A stretch of DNA of 57,715 nt from Flavobacterium sp. BFFFF1 (GCF_002256285.1 NZ_NKJE01000022.1:1-57715); one strand, 5' to 3'; counted from the stretch's first letter, positions 7,572 through 16,385 are shown. A program made the numbers and translations. Notes: a model not told the origin generated them from the sequence alone.

Positions 7572-8329
7572 TGACAATTTTTCTCTTTGACGGCAGTTTC
7601 GAGGGCTTGCTCAGCGCAGTATTCGAATATTACGAAACAAAACCGGGTACCGTACAACTGGTTTGCAGCCAACATTATCAACCCGGAATTATTGATATTC
7701 CGGTCGACATTGTCAGTGACAGGAAGAAAGCGGATCGGGTTTGGCAGGGATTGCGGAAAAAAATAAGCGCCGACTGGGTGTCAAGATTTTACAAATCTTA
7801 CTTCGCGGAAACACCGGAAGTATTTCAGCACCTTTTTGATTTCTGCATTTACATTTTCGATCATCCAAAGGGCGCTGAACAGAATTATGGTAATCCATCT
7901 GTAATAGCCATTTCTAAGACAGACCGCAGTGTAAACCGGGAAAAGCACCGCATGAAAGCGTTTATCCGTTTTCAGGAAACGACAGACGGCATTTTTTACG
8001 CGCCGATTGAGCCTGATTTTAACGTGTTGCCGCTGATTGCCACATTTTTTAAAAACCGATATGCAGACCAGCAATGGATTATCTACGATTTAAAAAGAAA
8101 TTATGGCTTATTTTATGATTTGGAGGACGTAAAGGAAATCAGGATGGAATATAAGCCCATCCTTAATACACAGTCTGCATCCGAATTGCTTCACGGAAAA
8201 GAAAATCTCTACAGTGTGCTGTGGCAGGATTATTTTAAAAGCACAAACATTCCCGCCCGGAAAAATATGAAACTGCACTTGCAGCATGTGCCCAAGCGCT
8301 ATTGGAAATACCTGACAGAAAAGCAATAA
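7571..8329 (+). CDS. TIGR03915/DUF4130 protein, partner of the radical SAM enzyme
   Basis: 252 aa beginning MTIFLFDGSFEGLLSAVFEYY, the characteristic start of TIGR03915. Later features are the HRMKAFIRFQ segment and the DLPIEPDF-like region (APIEPDFNVLPLIATFFKNRYADQQW), and a basic C-terminus ending in PKRYWKYLTEKQ. The first base of its ATG is the last base of the radical SAM stop (TAATG), so the two are translationally coupled. Some relatives are fused to uracil-DNA-glycosylase-like domains, hinting at nucleic-acid repair, but this protein has no such fusion and its chemistry is unknown. Confidence 0.9.
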   Translation: MTIFLFDGSFEGLLSAVFEYYETKPGTVQLVCSQHYQPGIIDIPVDIVSDRKKADRVWQGLRKKISADWVSRFYKSYFAETPEVFQHLFDFCIYIFDHPKGAEQNYGNPSVIAISKTDRSVNREKHRMKAFIRFQETTDGIFYAPIEPDFNVLPLIATFFKNRYADQQWIIYDLKRNYGLFYDLEDVKEIRMEYKPILNTQSASELLHGKENLYSVLWQDYFKSTNIPARKNMKLHLQHVPKRYWKYLTEKQ

Positions 8330-8563
8330 GCTGTAGGTTTTCTAAGAGAAATTCAGGATTCATTTCCAAATTGAATAAGCCCTTTGATTTTTCATTTTTT
8401 TTTGTATTTTTAGCCTACCAAAATAATACGCAATTTCCGTGAACGCCGATAAATCCCCTAATCAGCAACGGAAAAACTACAATCATAATTAAATGACGTT
8501 TGATTAACGACGGTTCGCCGCGTTTTTCCCGCCTATGCTTAATGAATAGCGCAGGTTTAAGAC

Positions 8564-8582
8564 AGGAGGTTTTGGGACTCCT
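8564..8582 (+). promoter_or_regulatory. Possible hairpin sequestering the Shine-Dalgarno of the REC-kinase gene
   Basis: AGGAG (8564-8568), part of AGGAGG, can pair with CTCCT (8578-8582), seven bases before the ATG at 8589. A longer-range pair TTTCCGT (8434-8440) and ACGGAAA (8468-8474) lies upstream in the same 259-bp leader. The short stem is weak and could be coincidental. Confidence 0.3.
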
Positions 8583-8588
8583 TTTATT

Positions 8589-9800
8589 ATGATATTAATT
8601 GTAGACGATAAGCGGGAAAATATTATTCCGCTAAAAAAAATACTCGAACTTCACCAGCTCGATTCGGACTCAGCAGAATCAGGCGAAGAGGCATTAAAAA
8701 TGATTCTTAAAAGGAATTACTGCCTCATTATTATGGACGTACAAATGCCGGGCATGGATGGTTTTGAAGTCGTCGAGATACTGTCAGGGAGCAACCGTAC
8801 CAAAGATATTCCAGTCATTTTCCTTTCTGCCATCAACAAAGAGAAAAAATATATTTTTAAAGGGTACCAGACCGGTGCCGTAGATTATATTACGAAGCCT
8901 GTTGATCCGGATCTGCTGATACTCAAGGTCAAGGCTTTTCTTAAACTGCACCAACAGCAACAAGAACTAAAAGATGTTCGCGACCTGCTGTCTAAGGAAA
9001 TAGAAATTCGAAAACAGGCCCAGGAAAACCTCGAAGAAAAAGTTTTTGAAAGGACCAGGGAACTCGTCACAAAAAATGAGGAGCTCGAATTCCGAAACCA
9101 TGAATTGCAGCAGTTTGCGTGGGTCGTATCACACGATTTAAAAGAGCCTATCCGAAAGATTGAAATTTTTGTGAAGCTGATCAGGGATCGTTACCTCGTG
9201 TCGGGCGATGCCAAAGCGACCGAAACTATTGAACGGACACTTGCTTCTTCGGCAAGAATGACCAAATTGATTGAAGATCTGCTCGACTATTCCAGGCTTT
9301 CATCCCCCGCAACTCCTGAGAAAACGGATCTAAACGAAATCATCGGGGAAGTACTTGCCGATCTGGAATATCTTATTGACCAAAAACAAGGCGAAATCAT
9401 CATCACTACAGACCTCCCGATCATCGAAGGGATTCCGAGCCAGTTGCGCCAGATCATGCAAAATCTAATTGGAAATTCCTTAAAATTCAGCAAGGAAGAG
9501 ATACCGCCAATAGTTACAATCACCGCAGAACGGATTGCCGAAAAGGATTTTTCTGCGCCTGTTTCTGAAAATGGTGATTTTTATAGGATTACTGTGAGCG
9601 ATAACGGAATCGGCTTTGATGAGACCTACGTAGACAAGATTTTTACGATTTTTCAAAGGCTGCACCATCGCGATGCTTATGAAGGAACCGGTATCGGCCT
9701 GGCAATCGCCAAAAAAATAATCGAAAAACACAACGGACTTATTACCGCTAAAAGTAAGGAAGGTGAAGGCGCCGAGTTTATTATTATCTTTCCAAAATAG
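8589..9800 (+). CDS. Receiver-histidine kinase hybrid (REC-HisKA-HATPase)
   Basis: 403 aa, cytoplasmic, no membrane segment. An N-terminal receiver has acidic residues Asp6/Asp7, phospho-acceptor Asp50 (IIMDVQMPGMDG) and Lys103 (ITKPVD). A coiled coil (118-175) leads to a HisKA domain with His182 in SHDLKEPIRK, then a HATPase with DNGIGFDETY and GTGIGLAIAKKI boxes. A receiver in front of the kinase means that another kinase sets its activity. It is the first gene of a five-gene signalling operon whose members overlap or nearly touch, and the next kinase gene starts at its stop. Confidence 0.92.
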   Translation: MILIVDDKRENIIPLKKILELHQLDSDSAESGEEALKMILKRNYCLIIMDVQMPGMDGFEVVEILSGSNRTKDIPVIFLSAINKEKKYIFKGYQTGAVDYITKPVDPDLLILKVKAFLKLHQQQQELKDVRDLLSKEIEIRKQAQENLEEKVFERTRELVTKNEELEFRNHELQQFAWVVSHDLKEPIRKIEIFVKLIRDRYLVSGDAKATETIERTLASSARMTKLIEDLLDYSRLSSPATPEKTDLNEIIGEVLADLEYLIDQKQGEIIITTDLPIIEGIPSQLRQIMQNLIGNSLKFSKEEIPPIVTITAERIAEKDFSAPVSENGDFYRITVSDNGIGFDETYVDKIFTIFQRLHHRDAYEGTGIGLAIAKKIIEKHNGLITAKSKEGEGAEFIIIFPK

Positions 9801-9805
9801 TGAAT

Positions 9806-12800
9806 ATGCAGAATAATTTTAAAAGGAATTTGGTAGTCAGCTCTACTGTGTCCATGCTGATTTTAATTATTAGTTCGACCGCTTCCTATCTTAGTATCCA
9901 AAGTCTCCTGGAAAGCAATAACTGGGTGAATCATACCCAGGAAGTGATATACAACCTTAACCAATGCAGCGCGGAAATGTCGGACGCACAAACCGGTGTC
10001 CGCGGATTCTTAATTACCGGAAAAACCGTTTTTCTGGATCGTTATTCAGATTCAGAATCAAAAACCGATGGTTACTTGGAGAAAATCCAGGCACTTACCG
10101 CTGACAATAAGGAGCAACAGCTCAGCCTAAGCGACTTGAAACCGATTAAAAATACATTTTACACTTATCTCGAATTGCGGGTTGCCTCCAAAACCAACGG
10201 GCTGCCGGTTAAACCAGATGAATTGGATACCGGCAAAAAGCTGATGGACGAAATTCGTGCCATATTTAAAAGAATGGAGGCGCGTGAAAACCAGCTTCTG
10301 AAGGAAAGGACCGGAAATTCAGAGAAATATGGCGCGTACAGTTCGCTGTTGATAGTTTTCGCAGCATTGATTGCCGTTGTAATCAGTATCGTATTCTTCA
10401 TAAGAATTATCAGGGACTACAATGACCGGGTAAAACTACAGCGGGAACTTGAGCAAAACGAATATGAAACGGCAGAACGGATCCGTGTGATCAGCAACAT
10501 TGCAGAACAGATTTCGTCAGGCAATTACAACATCCGTGTTAATGATACCGAAAGCGATGCGCTGGGCAGTGTAGCAATTTCATTAAACAATATGGCTGCG
10601 TCTTTAAATACGTCTTTCAACCTGTTGTCTGATAGAGAATGGATGCAAACTGGGATTGCGGAGCTGAATAATGTGATGCTCGGCGAAAAGAACCTCGAAG
10701 AACTGGCAAAAGAAGTTGTCGAATTCATTTCGGTGTATACCGGAAGCAGCGCAGGCGTTTTCTACCTCATTGAAGGAGAGGTACTTTACATTGCCGCCAG
10801 TTACAGCTATATTCCATCGGGTGATCGGACACATTTGAAGATCGGAGAGGGGCTTTCAGGACAGGCAGCAGCTTCAGGTCGCCTGCTGGAACTTAAGTCA
10901 CTGGAGCCGGACAATATCAAAATTTCATATGCTTTAGGCGAAATTAAACCGACCCATGTGGTGGCAGTGCCCATGATGGAACTCAGGACGGAAGGTGTCA
11001 TCGAATTGGCTTCTGTTAAAGAGTACACGCCACTGCATTTGGAGTTTCTGGAAGCGGCTGCTGACAATATTGCCATCGCTGTAAAAGCTGCCCTAAGCCG
11101 CAAACGCGTTCAGGAATTACTGGAAGAGACTCAGGCACAAACTGAAGAGCTCACCGCGCAGCACAGTGAGCTGGAAAGCATGAACGCCGAACTGGAAACC
11201 CAGACAGAAAAGCTTCAGGCATCAGAGGAGGAACTGAAAGTACAACAGGAAGAACTGCAACAAACCAATGAGGAGTTGGCGGAGAGAAGTGTGCTGCTCG
11301 AAGAACAAAACACCGAGATCCAGAAGAAATCGGAAGCACTGGAGTTATCCACCAAATACAAGTCAGAATTCCTGGCAAATATGTCGCACGAACTTCGTAC
11401 GCCACTCAATTCGATTTTGTTGTTGAGCCGTTTGCTTTCGGAAAATAACGAAGGGAATATGAGTAATGAGCAAATGGAATTTGCCCGTGTCATCCAAAGT
11501 TCAGGAAATGGACTTCTCGCCCTTATAGACGAAATCCTTGATTTGTCCAAGATTGAGGCCGGCAAAATGGAGCTTGAAATACTCGACATTTCCGTTCAGG
11601 AAATCGCCGACAGCATGAAAAGTTTGTTCTCAGAGGTTGCCCGCGACAAGAAAATTGAATTTAAGGTGATTTCGGACAAAGCGCCTCTGGTCATGAAAAC
11701 AGATAAAATGCGCCTGGAGCAAATCCTGAAAAACCTTATTTCAAACGCAATCAAGTTTACGTCAAAAGGTACTGTAACACTGGACATTCATAAAGATCCC
11801 GGGAATGAAAAGCGCATTTGCTTTACCGTAAAAGACACTGGGATTGGTATCCCAAAAGAACAGCAGCCCCTGATTTTTGAAGCATTTCAGCAGGCGGATG
11901 GCTCAACCAAACGCAAATACGGCGGAACAGGCCTTGGACTGTCAATCAGCAGGGAGCTCGCAAAATTGTTGCATGGAAGTATTTCGCTGGAGAGCGTCGT
12001 CGATGAGGGCAGCAGTTTTACACTTTGCATCCCGGTTTCGGCTTCCGTTTCGGCTTCGGGTACCGTATCAAACCAATGGCAGGAAACACCTATGCATAAG
12101 CCTTTAGAAACAGTTGAAGCAACGGTGAACCCGTATCTCAGTAAAACCATTCCCGACGATATTCCCGACGACCGCGACAACATCGGTAAAGATGATAAGA
12201 CAATACTGATCGTGGAAGATGATACCAATTTTGCCAAATCGTTGCTGGATTTCACAAGGCAAAAAGGATATAAGGGAATTGTCTCTGTTCGTGGCGACTA
12301 TGCCTTGAATCTCGCATTGAAATATAGGCCCGTCGGTGTCCTGCTGGACATCCAGCTTCCTGTAAAAAGCGGCTGGGAGGTGATGGAAGAATTGAAAAGC
12401 AACGCGACAACACGTCCCATTCCGGTCCACATTATGTCGTCTCACAGATTGAAACAGGAGAGTTTACTAAAAGGTGCCGTGAATTTTCTGGACAAGCCCG
12501 TTGCCTATGAGCAAATGACGGAGATTTTTAAACGAATCGAACACATTGTAAACCGCGATTCACAAAAGGTGCTGATCATTGAAGACAATTCAAAACATGC
12601 CAAAGCACTGGCGTATTTCCTGGAAACGCACAGCATCATCTCAGAGATAAAAAGCGAAGTATCAGAAGGCGTCGACGCGCTGCAAAAACCAGACGTGCAT
12701 TGCGTAATCCTGGATATGGGAATCCCGGACCGCCAGTCTTACGAAATTCTCGAAGGCGTCAAGTCAAATCCGGGGCTTGAAAACCTGCCCATCATCGTAT

Positions 12801-13369
12801 TTACAGGAAAAAGCCTATCGATGCAGGAGGAATTGAAGCTGAAGAAATATGCAGATTCCATCGTGATTAAAACGGCGCATTCCTACCAGCGAATGATTGA
12901 CGAAGTGTCGCTGTTTTTACACCTGGTCGAAGAAAAGAAATCGGATAAACATGGTAAGAACCGGAACCTGCAGCTGCTGAACAATGTCCTGAGCAACAAG
13001 ACCGTTCTTGTGGTGGACGACGACGTAAGGAACATCTACTCGCTTACAAAAGCGCTTGAAGTCTTGCAGATGCGTGTACTTACGGCAATTGACGGAAACG
13101 AAGCCCTGAAGATTATGGACGAACATCCAGATCTCGATGTCGTCCTGCTCGATATGATGATGCCAAACATGGATGGCTACGAAACCGCAAAACGCATCCG
13201 TGAAATCAAACGATTTAAGTCGCTTCCGGTAATTGCCGTAACGGCAAAAGCGATGGTCGGGGACCGTGAAAAATGCATCAATGCGGGCGCATCGGATTAT
13301 ATTACAAAGCCTGTCGATGTAGACCAGTTATTATCGCTGCTCAGGGTTTGGCTCTACGATAAGCAATAA
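9806..13369 (+). CDS. Large hybrid sensor kinase: CHASE3-HAMP-GAF-HisKA-HATPase-REC-REC-REC
   Basis: 1187 aa from the ATG at 9806; a GTG at 9800 overlapping the previous stop is an alternative. Two membrane helices (about 13-32 and 180-200) frame a CHASE3 sensor domain, followed by HAMP (205-260), GAF (275-430) and a Gln/Glu-rich coiled coil (435-515). HisKA has His528 (MSHELRTPLNSI) and the HATPase has DTGIGIP and GGTGLGLSI. Three receivers follow with Asp848, Asp970 and Asp1116. In the second, the usual DxxxPxxxG context is altered (DMGIPDRQSYE), so it may respond differently. This architecture is common for stress-signalling phosphorelays; the signal is unknown. Confidence 0.93.
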   Translation: MQNNFKRNLVVSSTVSMLILIISSTASYLSIQSLLESNNWVNHTQEVIYNLNQCSAEMSDAQTGVRGFLITGKTVFLDRYSDSESKTDGYLEKIQALTADNKEQQLSLSDLKPIKNTFYTYLELRVASKTNGLPVKPDELDTGKKLMDEIRAIFKRMEARENQLLKERTGNSEKYGAYSSLLIVFAALIAVVISIVFFIRIIRDYNDRVKLQRELEQNEYETAERIRVISNIAEQISSGNYNIRVNDTESDALGSVAISLNNMAASLNTSFNLLSDREWMQTGIAELNNVMLGEKNLEELAKEVVEFISVYTGSSAGVFYLIEGEVLYIAASYSYIPSGDRTHLKIGEGLSGQAAASGRLLELKSLEPDNIKISYALGEIKPTHVVAVPMMELRTEGVIELASVKEYTPLHLEFLEAAADNIAIAVKAALSRKRVQELLEETQAQTEELTAQHSELESMNAELETQTEKLQASEEELKVQQEELQQTNEELAERSVLLEEQNTEIQKKSEALELSTKYKSEFLANMSHELRTPLNSILLLSRLLSENNEGNMSNEQMEFARVIQSSGNGLLALIDEILDLSKIEAGKMELEILDISVQEIADSMKSLFSEVARDKKIEFKVISDKAPLVMKTDKMRLEQILKNLISNAIKFTSKGTVTLDIHKDPGNEKRICFTVKDTGIGIPKEQQPLIFEAFQQADGSTKRKYGGTGLGLSISRELAKLLHGSISLESVVDEGSSFTLCIPVSASVSASGTVSNQWQETPMHKPLETVEATVNPYLSKTIPDDIPDDRDNIGKDDKTILIVEDDTNFAKSLLDFTRQKGYKGIVSVRGDYALNLALKYRPVGVLLDIQLPVKSGWEVMEELKSNATTRPIPVHIMSSHRLKQESLLKGAVNFLDKPVAYEQMTEIFKRIEHIVNRDSQKVLIIEDNSKHAKALAYFLETHSIISEIKSEVSEGVDALQKPDVHCVILDMGIPDRQSYEILEGVKSNPGLENLPIIVFTGKSLSMQEELKLKKYADSIVIKTAHSYQRMIDEVSLFLHLVEEKKSDKHGKNRNLQLLNNVLSNKTVLVVDDDVRNIYSLTKALEVLQMRVLTAIDGNEALKIMDEHPDLDVVLLDMMMPNMDGYETAKRIREIKRFKSLPVIAVTAKAMVGDREKCINAGASDYITKPVDVDQLLSLLRVWLYDKQ

Positions 13370-13372
13370 ATT

Positions 13373-13738
13373 ATGGAAAATAAAAGAATCCTTATTGTTG
13401 ATGACGACGCGCGCAATATTTTTGCGTTGACTGCGGTGCTTAAGGCAAGGTCGTTCGATTGCCATTCCTGCTTAAGTGCAGCTGAAGCACTGGAGCTGTT
13501 GCAAAATGATGCCCACATAGACTTTGTTTTGATAGACATGATGATGCCTGAAATGGATGGCTATGAGGCCATTCCGTTAATCAAGGAAATTCCCGCTCAT
13601 GCGTCAACGCCCGTCATTTCAGTAACCGCCCAGGCCATGATCGGAGACCGTGAGAAGTGTCTTGCTGCGGGAGCAGACGCCTACATCTCAAAGCCGATTG
13701 ATGTTGATAAGCTGCTCGCGATTTTAAATAACGCCTAA
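13373..13738 (+). CDS. Stand-alone receiver (CheY-like response regulator)
   Basis: 121 aa, a single receiver without output domain. The acidic pocket is DDD at 10-12, the phospho-acceptor is Asp55 (LIDMMMPEMDGYE) and Lys103 lies in YISKPID. It starts three bases after the hybrid kinase and is very like that kinase's third receiver (shared MMMP.MDGYE and AMIGDREKC.AGA segments), suggesting duplication and a phosphate exchange between them. It probably acts as a shuttle or sink in the relay. Confidence 0.93.
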   Translation: MENKRILIVDDDARNIFALTAVLKARSFDCHSCLSAAEALELLQNDAHIDFVLIDMMMPEMDGYEAIPLIKEIPAHASTPVISVTAQAMIGDREKCLAAGADAYISKPIDVDKLLAILNNA

Positions 13739-13749
13739 ATGAGACTGCA

Positions 13750-14559
13750 ATGTTAACGGACCATGAAGTCGAGGTTTTGATCCACGAAGCGTTTGAGTAC
13801 TACGGATTCGATTTCGGAGGGTATTCGCGCGCCTCATTCAAACGCCGCATTGATAGGCTGTACCAACTTGATGGCTTTAAAAGCTTCCCGGAATTGCTCT
13901 CCCGAATGCGCACGGACACGGAGTATTTTAAACGGATGGTCGAAGAAATCACGGTCAATGTCACAGAGATGTTTCGTGACCCCTTGTTTTACAAAGTGCT
14001 TCGGGAAGAAATCCTTCCCCTATTGGCAACAAAGCCGTTTATAAGGATTTGGCATGCAGGCTGCTCCACCGGCGAAGAAGTTTTTTCCATGGCAATTATG
14101 CTGAAGGAAGCCAATTTGCTCAGGAAATCGCTGTTGTATGCCACTGATTTGAACCCTTCAGTCATTGTCGCGGCTAAGAAAGGCATTTTTCCAATTCGGA
14201 TGATGCAGCAGTATTCCGAGAACTATATTGCTTCCGGCGGGAAAAAGGATTTTTCTGATTACTATATTGCAAATTATGACCGGGCGAAATTTAGCGAGGA
14301 ACTGATTGAAAAAATGGTATTTTCACAGCATAACCTGGTTTCGGACAGTTCTTTCAATGAATTTGACCTGATTTTGTGTCGGAATGTGATGATTTATTTT
14401 GATAAAGACCTGCAGGAAAGGGCGTTGAAGCTTTTCGACGACAGCCTTAGTAAATTGGGATTTCTTGCGTTAGGGACGAAGGAAACCATCAAATATTCCC
14501 ATTTGCAGCCCCGTTTTCTACAATTGAGAAAGGAAAAAATATGGAAAAAGATCAAATGA
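13750..14559 (+). CDS. CheR-type protein glutamate methyltransferase
   Basis: 269 aa. The N-terminal helical domain is followed by TEMFRDP (73-79) and the S-adenosylmethionine loop WHAGCSTGEE (101-110), then the DLILCRNVMIYFD motif of the CheR catalytic domain. CheR methylates receptor glutamates in chemotaxis, but no receptor, CheA or CheW is encoded here and the organism type lacks flagella, so a non-chemotactic target, perhaps one of the neighbouring kinases, is inferred. It overlaps cheB by 19 bp. Confidence 0.93.
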   Translation: MLTDHEVEVLIHEAFEYYGFDFGGYSRASFKRRIDRLYQLDGFKSFPELLSRMRTDTEYFKRMVEEITVNVTEMFRDPLFYKVLREEILPLLATKPFIRIWHAGCSTGEEVFSMAIMLKEANLLRKSLLYATDLNPSVIVAAKKGIFPIRMMQQYSENYIASGGKKDFSDYYIANYDRAKFSEELIEKMVFSQHNLVSDSSFNEFDLILCRNVMIYFDKDLQERALKLFDDSLSKLGFLALGTKETIKYSHLQPRFLQLRKEKIWKKIK

Positions 14560-15119
14560 AAGAAAAAATAAAAGTGGTGGTTATTGGCGGATCGGCAGGC
14601 AGCCTTGAAGTGTTGTTGCAATTGCTGCCCAAGTTCCATAGCATCCCCGACTTTGCCCTTGTCATCGTTTTACACCGAAAAAACGCAGAAGACAGTACCC
14701 TTGAAAACCTGATTGCAATGAAAACTATCGTTCCCGTAGTTGAAATTGAAGACAAGACACCCATACAGGCGGGTGCCATTTACATCGGCCCATCCGATTA
14801 CCACCTGCTTTTCGAAAAAGACAATACCTTTGCACTGGACGTTTCGGAGAAAATAAACTTTAGCAGGCCAAGCATCGACCTGGCCTTTGAGTCGGCCGCA
14901 GATGTATTTGGACCGGAATTAACCGGCATTTTGCTTTCAGGAGCAAATGCCGATGGGACCAATGGACTCAAAGCCATCAAAAGGGAAGGAGGCACTACAA
15001 TCGTGCAACTACCGGAATCGGCTGAAATGCCGTTCATGCCAAACCACGCGAAGTTAAATGCAAATCCCGATTTTATCCTGGACATTCCAGAGATTCTGAA
15101 CTACATCATGCCCCAATAA
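14541..15119 (+). CDS. CheB-type methylesterase without receiver domain
   Basis: 192 aa. Catalytic-domain features are VIGGSAGSLE with nucleophile Ser18, His45 in VLHRKNAE, and Asp138 in LLSGANADGTNGL. The usual N-terminal receiver is missing, so it would not be phospho-controlled directly. The start at 14541 has a purine-rich ribosome site; a second ATG at 14556 overlaps the cheR stop as ATGA and is an equally good choice. It would reverse the CheR modification or deamidate glutamines. Confidence 0.92.
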   Translation: MEKDQMKEKIKVVVIGGSAGSLEVLLQLLPKFHSIPDFALVIVLHRKNAEDSTLENLIAMKTIVPVVEIEDKTPIQAGAIYIGPSDYHLLFEKDNTFALDVSEKINFSRPSIDLAFESAADVFGPELTGILLSGANADGTNGLKAIKREGGTTIVQLPESAEMPFMPNHAKLNANPDFILDIPEILNYIMPQ

Positions 15120-15120
15120 C

Positions 15121-16026
15121 ATGCGTTTTATTTTAAAATACCTGATCATTTTAACGATAAGCCTGTCGGCATGGTCACAGACCAACGGCGGCGCGTCCGT
15201 ACAAAAGCCAAAGATGAAACACGGCTCCCTGAAGCCGAAAAAATCCATCAATTTGGACCCGACGATTAAGGAGGGCTCGGGCCTTGCCATATGGAACGGA
15301 AAGCTTTGGACCCACAATGACAGCGGAAAACCCCAACTGTTTGCGCTTGATACAGCCAATGGGAAATTGGCGGATACATATGATTTACCCCGTATCAAAA
15401 ATCGCGATTGGGAAGAAATCTCTCAGGATCATGATTTTTTTTATATTGGTGATTTTGGCAACAATGCACACAAGGCTGATACGCTGAAGATTTTTCGAAT
15501 CGATAAACGTTCCCTGCTCCAGAGGAAACCGGTTATCGATTCCATCGCTTTTACCTGGCCTGAAACCCAGAATCGGGGTGTGCAGACCAAACTGAATTTT
15601 GATTGCGAGGCCATGGTGGTTGTCGGCGACAGCATTTGCCTGTTCACGAAAGAGTGGAAGCAGGGCAGGCGCTCCCGTCTATTCACCGTCCCAAAGCTTC
15701 CCGGCCAATGGCTTGCCAGGTACAAAACGACATTAGAAACAAGGCTGTTGGTTACCGGAGCTTCTTACGATGAACAAGGTGAGAAACTCGTATTGTGTGG
15801 CTACAACTTAACCCTGCAACCGTATCTTTTGGTTTTTCCAAAAACGTCAGGGCAGGATTTCTTTTCTCAACCAGGTAGAAAGATCCGTGTTAGGAAACGT
15901 TTCAGGCAGGTAGAAGGTATCGCCACGGCAAATGGGACGGACTATTTTTTAATCAATGAGGACTTCAATTTTCACTTGCTGCACACCAAAGCACAATTGC
16001 ACCGCCTTACAATCGCAACAGATTAA
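15121..16026 (+). CDS. Exported beta-propeller-like protein of unknown function
   Basis: 301 aa with a signal peptide (residues 5-19, LSAWSQ). The mature part has repeated strand-rich segments such as GSGLAIWNGKLWTHNDSGK, YIGDFGNNAH and FRQVEGIATANG, resembling SdiA-regulated or SMP-30-like propellers found outside Bacteroidota cytoplasm. It starts one base after the cheB stop, so it may be the last gene of the signalling operon, but the link may only be positional. No catalytic motif is recognised. Confidence 0.72.
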   Translation: MRFILKYLIILTISLSAWSQTNGGASVQKPKMKHGSLKPKKSINLDPTIKEGSGLAIWNGKLWTHNDSGKPQLFALDTANGKLADTYDLPRIKNRDWEEISQDHDFFYIGDFGNNAHKADTLKIFRIDKRSLLQRKPVIDSIAFTWPETQNRGVQTKLNFDCEAMVVVGDSICLFTKEWKQGRRSRLFTVPKLPGQWLARYKTTLETRLLVTGASYDEQGEKLVLCGYNLTLQPYLLVFPKTSGQDFFSQPGRKIRVRKRFRQVEGIATANGTDYFLINEDFNFHLLHTKAQLHRLTIATD

Positions 16027-16055
16027 CACCGAATCAATAAAAAAAATCTTACTTT

Positions 16056-16088
16056 TTTGACTGAGGCCGAGGGTTTTTTTTAAATTTG
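16056..16088 (+). promoter_or_regulatory. Bacteroidota-type promoter of a putative small RNA
   Basis: TTTG at 16056-16059, a 21-bp spacer and TAAATTTG at 16081-16088. No protein gene follows on this strand, only the structured region at 16095-16223. Confidence 0.6.
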
Positions 16089-16094
16089 CCGTCT

Positions 16095-16223
16095 AATTCC
16101 CCGTAGAAGTTTTTCGGCCCGGTCCAATAAAACTGACACAGTTTAACGAATAGATGGCGGCATTGGGAGGTGGCGTCATCAGGATGTTTTTAAACTTCAT
16201 CCATTCGTGCCGGGCCTTTTTTT
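16095..16223 (+). ncRNA. Putative structured small RNA, about 130 nt
   Basis: The segment follows a good promoter and ends in CCGGGCC (16210-16216) plus seven or more T. CCGGGCC pairs with GGCCCGG (16116-16122), closing the whole element. Inside, ACGAAT (16146-16151) pairs with ATTCGT (16203-16208), and GTTTAA (16141-16146) can compete for TTAAAC (16190-16195). No open reading frame of note lies in it, and the following gene is on the other strand, so it is not an mRNA leader. It does not match riboswitch, 4.5S, 6S or tmRNA signatures known to me. Confidence 0.5.
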
Positions 16224-16237
16224 ATAATATCGATAGC

Positions 16238-16269
16238 AAAACAGCCCCTGAAAAGAGGCTGTTTTCTTA
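16238..16269. terminator. Hairpin terminator between convergent units
   Basis: Arms AAAACAGCC (16238-16246) and GGCTGTTTT (16257-16265), followed by CTTATTTTA on the plus strand. It backs up the small-RNA terminator and may also stop minus-strand transcription from the peroxidase gene. Confidence 0.65.
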
Positions 16270-16271
16270 TT

Positions 16272-16385
16272 TTATGGCGCTTCATCCCGCGCTCCGCTGT
16301 ATCTTTTTTAGCGGTCAATATCAGTCTTCCGGATTTTCGGCTTGGGTCGCTAAAAAAGGATGCCGCTGCGATCGGGGCTGGCATT
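16272..16385. repeat. Palindromic REP-like intergenic element
   Basis: Perfect inner inverted arms TTTTTTAGCG (16304-16313) and CGCTAAAAAA (16348-16357), 34 bp apart, flanked by CGCTTCATCCCGCGCTCCGC and CCGCTGCGATCGGGGCTGG. From memory, elements with CCGCTGTATC...GGATGCCGCT...ATCGGGGCT ends are scattered between genes in Flavobacteriaceae. It sits just beyond the peroxidase stop. Confidence 0.55.

Noticed and set aside
16095..16223. Known riboswitch or housekeeping RNA (SRP, 6S, RNase P, tmRNA)
   Set aside because: No recognisable core motif for these families, and it does not precede a gene on its strand.
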